A DNA stretch of 52,878 nucleotides from contig PATI01000019.1 in the NCBI GenBank assembly GCA_002712335.1, forward strand, positions 22,447 through 75,324, read 5' to 3'. Below, piece by piece: positions 17,311-25,804 of this stretch (position 1 is its first letter; every line of letters starts with the position of its first letter). A program made the position numbers and the translations under genes. This DNA is from Rhodospirillaceae bacterium. GTDB lineage: Bacteria > Pseudomonadota > Alphaproteobacteria > MPNO01 > UBA2964. The notes under the pieces were generated by a model that worked only from the letters and a program-made list of their open reading frames with translations, searched no databases and was not told the DNA's origin.

Positions 17311-19395
17311 TTAATCTTGCCTTTCTCCTATAATATTTCCAAAGTCATCTGTTCTCGCCTTCCACCCTTGGGGTAAGACCGTAGTTGAATCGAACTGTTC
17401 AATAATTGCAGGACCTTTAATAGTCGAGGATTTAAGTTGAGCCCGATTATAAACAGGAGCGGTATGAAATTCTCGGCCATTGAAGGTCACTGACCGAGTA
17501 TTTCCTGGTGTCGAAATTCCATCTCTTAAAACCTCGTATAGAGGTCTTTGTTTTGTAACAGGTACCTGCACTCTTACCCGATAGCTGACAACCTCAATTT
17601 CTTGATCTCTGGCAGAGTGCCCGTGGAGATTGTGATGAAGTGTATGAAATCTGTCTTGGACTTTCGCTATTACTTCTTGGGTAATGGAAGAATTGTAAAG
17701 TCCTTTTAAAGTTGTCTTAATTTCATACCCTTGTCCGGCATAACGCAAATCTATGTCACGGATAAATTTATATGGTTGAGCGGATAGGCCCTCATTTTTC
17801 AGATCATTGATCGCTTGGGTTTCAAGTTCCTCAAAAAAATATTCAGCACGAGCAGGGTCTAGCTTAGAAAGTATATTAATATCTGACCGAATATAGTCAT
17901 GAACTACATCGCTGCATAAAAGGCCTAGGGCAGAGAAAGCACCGGGGTTTGGTGGAATAAGTATACGTGGAATATGAAGTTCTTCTGCAACCATGGCGGC
18001 ATGTACCGGCCCTGCGCCGCCAAACGGCACTAGAGTGAGGGTGGTGAGATCAATCACCTTTTTAGCAGCCTGAACACGTATTTCATCTGCCATACGAGCA
18101 TTAATTAGTCTTACAATCCCTGCTGCTGCTGCTTCAACTGAGAGCCCCATGGGGCCAGAAAAAGTTTTTCTGATAGCATATTTAGCGCGTTTCTTATCCA
18201 AATCAGTATTTCCACCAAGTAAAAAGCTAGGGTTTAGGAAGCCACAAATAAGGTCAGCATCTGTAACGGTCGGGTGTTCGCCACCCTTTCCATAACAAAC
18301 CGGACCAGGGTCGGCACCCGCACTATCTGGCCCAACACTCATAAAGTTAGCTGGTGTTAATCGGGCAATGGTGCCGCCCCCCGCGGAGATAGTGCTTATA
18401 TCGAAGGCGGGAACATCTAATCTCCGCTCGGCAATCATTCCTTCGGTCATCTCTATGGGTTTGCTATCCTGAATAAAGGCAATATCGCAACTGGTACCCC
18501 CCATATCCATCGTCACGACATGTTTCCAGCCCTGTTGTTCTCCCAGCAAATGGCCTGTTGCTTGCACTCCCGCAGCGGGCCCGGATAACAACGTTTGAAC
18601 TGTGCGACCCCCAACTCCAGTTTGATCTAGAGGAATCACGCCACCATTTGATTGCATTAGAAAACATTTTGGAGTTGTAATTCCTAGCTTTTTAATACCC
18701 AGGTCAAGATCTCTAGAGTATCGGGTAAGGCATGGTTCAAGATAGGCATTGAGCATTGTCGTGGACATTCGTGGCCATTCTCTTATGCGCGGGAGTACTT
18801 CCGAGGATAGGGAGACGTATGCTTCAGGAAATTCTTGCCTTATGATCTCGGCCGTGCATTTTTCATGCTCCGGATTCATAAAAGAAAACATGTAACATAC
18901 AGCAAAAGAGGTTGCGCCTTTCAACCTCAGATACTGGACGGCATTCCGAATTTCATTTTTGTCCAATTCTTCAATTTCAGTTCCAGACTCGTCAATCCTT
19001 CCTCCTATCTCTCTAGTCATTTTTTGAGACACCAAAGGCGTCGGTCGTTTAAATTTTAATTCGAACTGGTTACTCTCTCTGGCTTGGCTTTGCACTATCT
19101 GAATCGCCCTGAACCCCTTTGTTATGAGCATCCCTAAAGTAGCACCTTTCATTTCCAGAAGGGTATTGGTCGTTACTGTTGTACCATGGCTGAAAAAATC
19201 TATCGCATTCGCTTCAATACCATTATCTAAAAAACGTTGGATGCCCTCGAGAACTGCAAGTGAGGGGTTGGCAGGTGTCGATTGTACTTTTTCGATCAGA
19301 ATTTCTCTAGTATTCAAATTAGAAAGCACCAAATCGGTGTGTGTACCCCCTATATCGACACCCAGTCTATATTTTGCCAAGGATGCGTTCCCCAT
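17311..19395 (-). CDS. hyuA: Hydantoinase A/oxoprolinase family ATPase subunit
   Basis: A 694-residue HyuA protein. The N-terminal actin-like ATPase fold shows LGVDIGGTHTDLVL at 11-24 and VTMDMGGTSCDIAF near 290-303, both phosphate-binding loops. LVPFGGAGPVHAAMVAEEL is the conserved middle motif, and VRVQVPVTKQRP marks the C-terminal domain. It is the ATP-using partner of the adjacent HyuB. It follows the amidase gene by 18 bases in the same transcript. A full-length gene with no frameshift. The pair is closer in overall layout to N-substituted hydantoin hydrolases than to carboxylases, but I cannot decide from sequence alone. Confidence 0.93.
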   Translation of the reverse strand: MGNASLAKYRLGVDIGGTHTDLVLSNLNTREILIEKVQSTPANPSLAVLEGIQRFLDNGIEANAIDFFSHGTTVTTNTLLEMKGATLGMLITKGFRAIQIVQSQARESNQFELKFKRPTPLVSQKMTREIGGRIDESGTEIEELDKNEIRNAVQYLRLKGATSFAVCYMFSFMNPEHEKCTAEIIRQEFPEAYVSLSSEVLPRIREWPRMSTTMLNAYLEPCLTRYSRDLDLGIKKLGITTPKCFLMQSNGGVIPLDQTGVGGRTVQTLLSGPAAGVQATGHLLGEQQGWKHVVTMDMGGTSCDIAFIQDSKPIEMTEGMIAERRLDVPAFDISTISAGGGTIARLTPANFMSVGPDSAGADPGPVCYGKGGEHPTVTDADLICGFLNPSFLLGGNTDLDKKRAKYAIRKTFSGPMGLSVEAAAAGIVRLINARMADEIRVQAAKKVIDLTTLTLVPFGGAGPVHAAMVAEELHIPRILIPPNPGAFSALGLLCSDVVHDYIRSDINILSKLDPARAEYFFEELETQAINDLKNEGLSAQPYKFIRDIDLRYAGQGYEIKTTLKGLYNSSITQEVIAKVQDRFHTLHHNLHGHSARDQEIEVVSYRVRVQVPVTKQRPLYEVLRDGISTPGNTRSVTFNGREFHTAPVYNRAQLKSSTIKGPAIIEQFDSTTVLPQGWKARTDDFGNIIGERQD

Positions 19396-19413
19396 AATGT
19401 GACTAGAAAAATG

Positions 19414-20793
19414 CTATTGAAGTAAATCTTTGCTGATCCAGCTGCCCACAGCGGTGAGGGCCTCGTCACAATGAACTCGGCCCATTATTTGCATACCGAG
19501 GGGCATGTCCTCCACCGTTAGTACAGGAAGAGAAATGGCCGGCATACCGATGATGGATGATGCTTCATTAAAAACCGCGCTACCCTGATCTTTTCCTATT
19601 GGTCCGGGCCCCGGTGAAGATAGGGTAATCATGGCATCACATCGTCGAGCAATTGCGTCGTGCATCTCACGCCAGTAAACTCTGCGTGCGAGTGCCGAAC
19701 GATATTCAGCTTGAGTGAGTCCGGCTCCTTCTTGGATCCCTGCTTTTAAACGAGGCGGTATTTTATCCGAGTCATAATCTAGGTATTGATACATCGGAAA
19801 GCGCATTTCAAACCGATAAAGTTGTCTCCAAAGTTCGGGCGAGTGAGCAGTTTCCGTCTCATATGCTTCAATTGCAGGATCATCATTCCGAGTATAAATT
19901 TCACAACCTGCATCAGACAACTTTCTCACAGCACTATTAAAAGCTTCTTTACTGGCATCATCTGTTTCATTCCATCCAGCTGTCTCTATAACTATTAGAC
20001 GTTCCGGTTTTTTCCCTATTGGGGGCAAAGAACCACCATAAAGACCTGGATGACCGGGGTCCCCGCCGGCAGTACTGGAAATGTATCTTGCCATTATCCA
20101 CATATCTTCGATAGATCCGGCCAAAATACCTAAGTGGTCCATAGTCTCCGCTGCAGAAAATCCACCTTGACGATTCAGGGCTCCAAATGTCGCTTTGAGA
20201 CCGTAATTTCCGCAAAAACTTGCAGGACGGATAGTGGAACCTCTGGCATGAGTCCCAAGGCCGCCGGGTATCATACCTGCGCCAACCGCCGCACATGTTC
20301 CACTTGATGAACCACCGGGGGTGCGCTGTAAATCATAAGGATTGCGTGTCATCGAAGGATCACCACCACCAAGTGTGACCGTTACAGTCTTGCCGACCAG
20401 TACGGCGCCGCCTTGACGTAGAAAATATACTGAAGCAGCATCGCGGATTGGTTGGTTACCTTTAAACAATTCACAATTATATTCCGTCGGCATATCAAAG
20501 GTTTCTATAAGGTCTTTAATTCCTATGGGCATGCCGTCAATCAACGAGAGCGGTTTACCGTCAGCATAGCGTTTTGTTGACAGGTCTGCCATTTGTCGGG
20601 CCTTGTCAGTATTAAGATAGGCCCAGGCTTTAACGTCATCGTTACACCCCTCAATGACTTCTAGGCAGCGCTCAAGATAATCACGTGGAGTGTCTTGTCC
20701 AACGAAGAATTTTTCTCGTTGATCATTGAAACTTCGTAATTTAGGGGCCTGCGGTTTATACTTACTAACACCAGAGGCGGGTTGTACTGCCAT
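19414..20793 (-). CDS. Amidase signature family enzyme
   Basis: A 459-residue amidase with the complete Ser-cisSer-Lys triad: K93 in GMPIGIKDLIE, the cis-Ser in PGGSSSGTCAA at about S162, and the nucleophile S186 in RGSTIRPASF. The spacing of 24 between the two serines matches the family. Members hydrolyse amide bonds of small cytoplasmic amides. The open frame extends to 20871, but ATG 20793 is chosen because GGGAGAAG lies immediately upstream. It is first in the minus-strand run leading to HyuA/HyuB, which suggests it opens a linear amide downstream or upstream of ring hydrolysis. It is divergent from the SDR gene by about 108 bases. Confidence 0.91.
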   Translation of the reverse strand: MAVQPASGVSKYKPQAPKLRSFNDQREKFFVGQDTPRDYLERCLEVIEGCNDDVKAWAYLNTDKARQMADLSTKRYADGKPLSLIDGMPIGIKDLIETFDMPTEYNCELFKGNQPIRDAASVYFLRQGGAVLVGKTVTVTLGGGDPSMTRNPYDLQRTPGGSSSGTCAAVGAGMIPGGLGTHARGSTIRPASFCGNYGLKATFGALNRQGGFSAAETMDHLGILAGSIEDMWIMARYISSTAGGDPGHPGLYGGSLPPIGKKPERLIVIETAGWNETDDASKEAFNSAVRKLSDAGCEIYTRNDDPAIEAYETETAHSPELWRQLYRFEMRFPMYQYLDYDSDKIPPRLKAGIQEGAGLTQAEYRSALARRVYWREMHDAIARRCDAMITLSSPGPGPIGKDQGSAVFNEASSIIGMPAISLPVLTVEDMPLGMQIMGRVHCDEALTAVGSWISKDLLQ

Positions 20794-20901
20794 TTTTCTT
20801 CTCCCAAATATGTTTTTTACAGCGGTTACCATTTCAATTGGAAAGGTATCGCGTTTACAATATGCAGGCACATTACAAGAGAAAGAATTGGAGGCAAAGA
20901 C

Positions 20902-21663
20902 ATGGCACTAAGTTTAAAGGGGAAGACGGCGCTAATTACTGGTTCAGGTGGTGGAATGGGTCGTAGCCACGCAAATATTATGTCCAAGCGTGGTGCCGAT
21001 GTAATTGTCCATGATATCAAGGAGGATGGCGCTAAAGAAACTGCAGATATGGTTCGTGGTAACGGCCAAAAAGCTTCAGTGCTAATTGCAGATGTTTTAG
21101 ATGTGAAGGATTTCACCAGCAAAATAAAGGCGGCGGAAGTAGATCATGGCAAGATAGACATTCTGGTAAATAATGCAGGCGTTAGTGGTAATAAGCTTAT
21201 GATGGAAGAAATTGATGAGAAAACTTACGATCAAATGTTTGATATTCAAGTGAAGGCGTCTTTCTTTGCGACCCAGGCCGTGCTTCGAGGAATGAAAGAG
21301 AGAAAAGCTGGCAGTGTTATTATGATTTCTTCTATCTATGCTATGGGAGGTAGCGATTTTGCCTCACACTATGCCGCAGCTAAGGCTGCTTTATCTGGAT
21401 TTACAAAAGCGTGGGCGCGAGAATTTGCAGCGGAAAAAATTCGCGTAAACGCCGTTGCCCCGGGCTTTATTTTGACAGGTATGACCCAAGGTAGTAACAC
21501 ACCGGAAATGATTGAAGAACGTGGTAAAAATATGCCTCTTGGTCGTTTGACAACACCAAAAGATATCTCCTATGCCGTAGCATGGCTCGCGTCAGATGAA
21601 ACTGAAATGATTACGGGCCAAGTTATCAGCCCTAATTCGGGAGAGGTGATTGTTGGGTATTGA
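20902..21663 (+). CDS. Short-chain dehydrogenase/reductase, FabG-like
   Basis: A 253-residue SDR with a canonical active site: TGSGGGMGRS nucleotide loop near 12-21, NNAG, Ser in MISSIYAMGG, and Tyr/Lys in HYAAAKAALSGF. The segment NAVAPGFILTGM is typical of FabG-type NAD(P)-dependent alcohol dehydrogenases/ketoreductases. A frame extension upstream to 20782 is rejected because GGAGGC lies eight bases before ATG 20902 and the protein then begins MALSLKGKTALITG as usual. It shares a divergent promoter region with the amidase gene. The substrate is unknown. Unlike the SDR at 10048, its catalytic residues are intact. Confidence 0.9.
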   Translation: MALSLKGKTALITGSGGGMGRSHANIMSKRGADVIVHDIKEDGAKETADMVRGNGQKASVLIADVLDVKDFTSKIKAAEVDHGKIDILVNNAGVSGNKLMMEEIDEKTYDQMFDIQVKASFFATQAVLRGMKERKAGSVIMISSIYAMGGSDFASHYAAAKAALSGFTKAWAREFAAEKIRVNAVAPGFILTGMTQGSNTPEMIEERGKNMPLGRLTTPKDISYAVAWLASDETEMITGQVISPNSGEVIVGY

Positions 21664-21798
21664 ACATAATTGTAAGGTTTGGTTTTAATGAAAAGATAAA
21701 GATTTAATTGATGAAAGATTTTTTTGTCCGCCGCAAATTTTTTTGATCTTTTTAGTATGGACCCTAGTCACGGGTCATTTGGGCAAGGAGTATTGGCA

Positions 21799-22821
21799 AT
21801 GTTCCGCAAAAACTGTTGGTATGTAGCGGCTTGGGATCATGAGGTGACGCAAACGCCTCTTGCTCGGACATTGCTTTGTGAACCAGTTGTTTTATTTCGC
21901 AAGCAAAATGGTGAAGCTGTAGCCCTTGAGGATCGCTGTTGTCACCGAGCTCTTCCTCTTTCGATGGGTGTGGTTATCGGTGATCACTTGCAATGTGGTT
22001 ATCACGGACTCGAATTTGATTCATTGGGCCAATGCGTCAAAATTCCTGGCCAAGACAAAATACCTCCTAACGCCAAGGTTAAATCCTATCCGCTTGTTGA
22101 GCGCTGGAAATGGTTATGGATTTGGATGGGAGATCCAGAATTGGCAGACGATAGCCTAATCCCGAATTGGTGGTGGTTTGATCACCCCGAATGGGAGATT
22201 GTGAAGGGTAAATATCTCAAACTGGCATGTAATTATCAACTTATTACAGACAACCTTTTAGACCTTTCACATTTAGCCTACGTACATCTGAATACACTGG
22301 GGACCAGTGATATTAGTGAATTTCCTATTAAGACTGATCGTGAAAGTGACGCAGTGCGGATGACAAGATGGATATTGGATAGGCCTGCCCCACCGATGTT
22401 TCAATCGCTTGGTGATTTTGATGGAGCAGTCGATCGTTGGCAAATTGTAGAGACATTTTCGCCTTGTCTTACTCAAATCCGTGCGGGCGCATGCGACGCT
22501 GGATCGTGTAATCCTGATCTTGGGGAACCTGATATTGGAATGCACATTAGAAGTTTAAATGCCCCTACACCTGAAACAGAGAATTCTACCTTTTATTTTT
22601 TTGGGCATGCTCGAGACTTCGCCCTTGGAGATAAAGACGTTTCTGGCAATCTTTTTAAGATGGTGTCTCAAACTTTTGATGAAGATGTTGTAATTCTAGA
22701 GGCACAGCAAAAGAGGATCACCGCCCATCCAGATAAAGAATTTATCGATATCAATGTTGATGCTCCGGGCATCGCTGCCCGTCGGATGCTTGCCCGGGAT
22801 ATCGAGGCAGAAAATAAATAA
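21799..22821 (+). CDS. Rieske non-haem iron oxygenase, VanA-like terminal oxygenase
   Basis: This 340-residue oxygenase has a Rieske [2Fe-2S] site, with C47-x-H49 in DRCCHRALPLS and C66/H69 in CGYHG, and a mononuclear iron site in DNLLDLSHLAYVH (H158, H163). Length and the start FRKNCWYVAAWDHEV match vanillate O-demethylase-type oxygenases (PobA/VanA class), which demethylate or hydroxylate aromatic acids. No ferredoxin reductase partner is encoded nearby. A frame extension to 21724 begins with TTG; ATG 21799 is chosen for the AAGGAG at 21785-21790. It follows the SDR gene by about 135 bases and converges on the next gene with three bases between. Confidence 0.9.
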   Translation: MFRKNCWYVAAWDHEVTQTPLARTLLCEPVVLFRKQNGEAVALEDRCCHRALPLSMGVVIGDHLQCGYHGLEFDSLGQCVKIPGQDKIPPNAKVKSYPLVERWKWLWIWMGDPELADDSLIPNWWWFDHPEWEIVKGKYLKLACNYQLITDNLLDLSHLAYVHLNTLGTSDISEFPIKTDRESDAVRMTRWILDRPAPPMFQSLGDFDGAVDRWQIVETFSPCLTQIRAGACDAGSCNPDLGEPDIGMHIRSLNAPTPETENSTFYFFGHARDFALGDKDVSGNLFKMVSQTFDEDVVILEAQQKRITAHPDKEFIDINVDAPGIAARRMLARDIEAENK

Positions 22822-22824
22822 AAC

Positions 22825-23844
22825 TTATCCCAAGACCTCTCGCACTTGCGGGAAAACCCTTTCGCCAAGTATTGAGAGAGTATCCATCGTTAGTGAATGG
22901 GGCATGTCGGCCCACTGAATACTCATAATAAGGTGATTTGTACCAATCTCTTTATTGAGATTTATGATTTGTTCCGTGACATCTTCCGGTGAACCTATGA
23001 TAAATCTATCCCCGGCAAGTTCATCAAAGGCTAGTGCAAGGTTTTGATCACCTTCCGGTAATTGGTCTCCCTGGCCCCAAGATTGGTAGGCATTATATTT
23101 CTTTGTAAGATAAGGCCCGGCCCATTTTATTGCCTCCTCTCTTGTTTCTGCAACAAATAACTCCCTTCTCATTGGCAGTTCTGTCGGGAAGGGTTTGTTG
23201 CATTCATCGAGTGCTCTTTTGTAAATTTCTATTTGTTGTTTTATATCACTAATTTTATTGTGATGATTAATATACCAACAATCACCGAGCCTTGCGGCAC
23301 GCTTAATGGCTGGGTCAGCATTGGCACCAATCCAAATTGGAGGAAAAGGTTTCTGAAGTGGTTTTGGAGAACAAGAGGCGTTATTTAAACTAAAATGAGT
23401 GCCAGACATTGTAACCTTTTCTTCAGACCAAAGGCGTTTGAGGGCAATTAAGTTTTCTTCCAAGAGTTTGCCGCGTTTTTTTACGTCACTGCCAAATGCT
23501 GCAAATTCGACCTCACGGTACCCTAAAGCTACCCCACAAATTAATCTGCCATTTGACATTATGTCGATGGTGGCGAGTTGTTCGGCAATATCGAGAGGTT
23601 TGTGTAAAGATAGGAGAATCACTCCAGCATTTAGTTTTACTCGTTCTGTTTCTGCGCTTAATCTAGCCAAAATGGGTAGTTGTTGAAATGCCTTAAAGGG
23701 TGCTGTGCTGTAGTGCGATGTTTTAGTGATAGAATCAAAACCTAAATTTTCCGCTGCTTTGCACTCAGTTATTAGCTCCTCAAAACACGTTCGGATATCT
23801 TGGTTGGTTTCATATTGGCCACGAATTGCAAGGCCGAACTGCAT
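22825..23844 (-). CDS. Luciferase-like monooxygenase (LLM class flavin-dependent oxidoreductase)
   Basis: A 339-residue luciferase-family TIM-barrel protein. Characteristic segments are AENLGFDSI near 34-42, LAEQLATIDIMSNGRL-type text near 90-105, GVALGYREVEFAAFG, and PPIWIGANADPAIKRAARLGDCW near 170-195. Family members use FMN or F420 to oxygenate or oxidise small organic molecules; RutA of the uracil pathway and alkanesulfonate monooxygenase belong here. An AAAGGAAAG precedes the ATG. It stands alone on the minus strand, convergent with the Rieske oxygenase gene and divergent from the flavoprotein gene. Which flavin it uses cannot be told. Confidence 0.88.
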   Translation of the reverse strand: MQFGLAIRGQYETNQDIRTCFEELITECKAAENLGFDSITKTSHYSTAPFKAFQQLPILARLSAETERVKLNAGVILLSLHKPLDIAEQLATIDIMSNGRLICGVALGYREVEFAAFGSDVKKRGKLLEENLIALKRLWSEEKVTMSGTHFSLNNASCSPKPLQKPFPPIWIGANADPAIKRAARLGDCWYINHHNKISDIKQQIEIYKRALDECNKPFPTELPMRRELFVAETREEAIKWAGPYLTKKYNAYQSWGQGDQLPEGDQNLALAFDELAGDRFIIGSPEDVTEQIINLNKEIGTNHLIMSIQWADMPHSLTMDTLSILGERVFPQVREVLG

Positions 23845-23911
23845 TTTGACTTTCCTTTTTAGTTAAAAATTTCTTTCGAATTAAAAAATCTTTGCCGTAA
23901 TATTATGCGGA

Positions 23912-23928
23912 AATCAACAAGATTGATT
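23912..23928. repeat. Small inverted repeat, possible regulator site
   Basis: AATCAA and TTGATT flank a five-base spacer within the 231-base region between two divergent genes. The ATCAA-N5-TTGAT shape fits a dimeric regulator operator such as a LysR-type site, but no regulator gene is present and the match is short. It is offered as a candidate only. Confidence 0.25.
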
Positions 23929-24010
23929 CAGATTGGAGTTAATTTAAAATATGTGATAGTGGCAAATATAGTGACAAAATGTAGTTTGTTGGATTGTATC
24001 CCCTTGTGGC

Positions 24011-24027
24011 ACCGGCTGTTAGCCGGT
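24011..24027. other. Perfect short hairpin in the 5' region of the flavoprotein gene
   Basis: A seven-base perfect stem, ACCGGCT and AGCCGGT, closes a GTT loop about 50 bases before the flavoprotein ATG. No T-run follows, so it is not a standard terminator. It may stabilise the leader or overlap an operator. Function unknown. Confidence 0.35.
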
Positions 24028-24075
24028 ATATCCAAAAGCATCAATTGACCAGCGAGATCAAAGGAAGATGTAAAA

Positions 24076-25563
24076 ATGGCTGATGGGATTTATGACGTAG
24101 TAGTTGTCGGAGCGGGTAATGCGGCGGCTTGTGCGGCTTTAGCTGCGCAAGATGCGGGTTCTGAAAAGATTGTCATGTTAGAACGTGCCCCTGAAGACGA
24201 GGCTGGTGGTAATACACGGTTTACCGCTGGGGCTATGCGGGTGGTATATGACGGAGTTGAGGATATTAAGAAGCTGGTCGAACTTTCTAACCAAGAAATT
24301 GCTGATACAGATTTTGGTACCTACACGAAGGATCAATTTTTTGACGATATCTTTAGGGTGACCCAATTTCGTACCGACCCAGAAATGGCTGAAACGCTGG
24401 TAACAAAAAGTCTTGAAACACTCACCTGGATGCGGGAAAAGGGGATACGTTTTGTACCAATTTACGGTCGTCAGGCTTTTAAAATTGATGGAAAATTTAA
24501 ATTTTGGGGTGGACTGACTGTCGAAACATGGGGTGGCGGGCCCGGGCTTTATGAAGCTCAACAAGAAATTACAAAAAAGAACGGTATTGAGACAATGTTT
24601 GAAGCTCGTGCTGTGGACCTAATTTTTGATGGTGCTAAAATTACTGGGGTTCGTGTAAAACAAGGTGCGAGTGTCAAGGAGCTGAGTTGTAAATCCGTAG
24701 TATTAGCGTCGGGAGGTTTTCAGGCAAATCCAGAATGGCGTACGCGGTACCTAGGACCCGGATGGGATCTCGCAAAAATTCGGGGAACACGTTTTAATAC
24801 TGGTGATGGTATTCGAATGGCGACCGATATTGGTGCCGCAACTTATGGTAACTGGTCGGGCTGCCACGCGGTAGGTTGGGACCGCAACGCTCCGGAATTT
24901 GGTGATCTTGCAGTAGGTGATCAATTTCAAAAACACTCATATCCGTTTTTTATTATGGTCAATGCAACTGGCAAGCGTTTTGTTGATGAAGGAGCAGACT
25001 TCCGAAATTATACTTATGCAAAGTACGGACGTGTAATTCTTGATCAGCCCGCTCAATTTGCATGGCAAGTGCTAGATGCTAAAGTGGCGCACCTAAAACG
25101 AGATGAATATTCGATTCGTCAAGTGACGAAGGTTACAGCTGATACTATCGAAGAATTGGCAGAAAAGCTTGAGGGCGTGGATAAAGACGCTTTTCTAAAA
25201 GAAATTGAGCAATATAATGCCGCTGTTCGACAAGATATCGAATACAACCCAAACGTTAAAGACGGCAGATGCACTGAAGGATTAGATATTAATAAATCTA
25301 ATTGGGCTCAAACAATTGATACAGCGCCCTTCGAAGCGTATCAAGTAACCTGCGGTGTTACTTTTACTTTTGGTGGTTTAAGGATCAACTCCGATGGTCA
25401 GGTCGTGGATACAGACTTAATTCCAATGGAAGGTCTTTATGCAGCAGGTGAGTGCGTTGGGGGATTGTTCTATTTCAATTATCCCGGGGGTTCAGGCTTA
25501 ACCGCTGGCTCCGTATTTGGCAAACTTGCGGGATATTCGGCTGGGTTGGCTGCTAGTTCATAA
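24076..25563 (+). CDS. FAD-dependent oxidoreductase, tricarballylate dehydrogenase/fumarate reductase flavoprotein-like
   Basis: A 495-residue flavoprotein of the succinate dehydrogenase/fumarate reductase flavoprotein family, most like TcuA (tricarballylate dehydrogenase). The N-terminus holds the FAD-binding dinucleotide fold VVVGAGNAAACAALAAQ at 9-25 and GGNTRFTAGAMRV near 42-54. VVLASGGFQANPEWR and the C-terminal GLYAAGECVGGLFYFNYPGG close the FAD site. TcuA oxidises tricarballylate to cis-aconitate with a partner TcuB, but no such iron-sulfur/cytochrome partner is encoded here. An AAAGGAAG precedes the ATG. It lies upstream of the oxalate genes, which may be a separate transcript as 241 bases intervene. 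Confidence 0.85.
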   Translation: MADGIYDVVVVGAGNAAACAALAAQDAGSEKIVMLERAPEDEAGGNTRFTAGAMRVVYDGVEDIKKLVELSNQEIADTDFGTYTKDQFFDDIFRVTQFRTDPEMAETLVTKSLETLTWMREKGIRFVPIYGRQAFKIDGKFKFWGGLTVETWGGGPGLYEAQQEITKKNGIETMFEARAVDLIFDGAKITGVRVKQGASVKELSCKSVVLASGGFQANPEWRTRYLGPGWDLAKIRGTRFNTGDGIRMATDIGAATYGNWSGCHAVGWDRNAPEFGDLAVGDQFQKHSYPFFIMVNATGKRFVDEGADFRNYTYAKYGRVILDQPAQFAWQVLDAKVAHLKRDEYSIRQVTKVTADTIEELAEKLEGVDKDAFLKEIEQYNAAVRQDIEYNPNVKDGRCTEGLDINKSNWAQTIDTAPFEAYQVTCGVTFTFGGLRINSDGQVVDTDLIPMEGLYAAGECVGGLFYFNYPGGSGLTAGSVFGKLAGYSAGLAASS

Positions 25564-25594
25564 AGAAAATAGTGGCAGGGCTGAATTAACAAAA

Positions 25595-25612
25595 GGCAAT
25601 ATTAATATTGCC
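25595..25612. terminator. AT-rich palindrome, possible weak terminator
   Basis: An 18-base perfect palindrome, GGCAATATTAATATTGCC, lies 32 bases after the flavoprotein stop, preceded by AAAA and followed by TCTTT. It is consistent with a weak factor-independent terminator, though the T-run is short. The rest of the 241-base gap shows only possible promoter-like AT-rich sequence. Confidence 0.45.
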
Positions 25613-25804
25613 TCTTTAGTACAGTTCATAAATATTTTGTAATCGCTTTAGTAAAATTATGGGCGATTTTTGAAGGCATGTTCCTCTGATAAAAAAGTTA
25701 TGAGGCAAATAAATATTAATTGCCTAGACATAGCGTTTTCGTAGCATAATGCTGGTTTAGTGAAACTGGAGTAGGAAGCACAATTTCTAAAATAGGAATA
25801 CACG

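Noticed and set aside
20794..20901. Imperfect inverted repeat CCATTTC...GAAAGG between the amidase and SDR genes
   Set aside because: The arms do not match in spacing and the repeat is short; it is not enough to call an operator.
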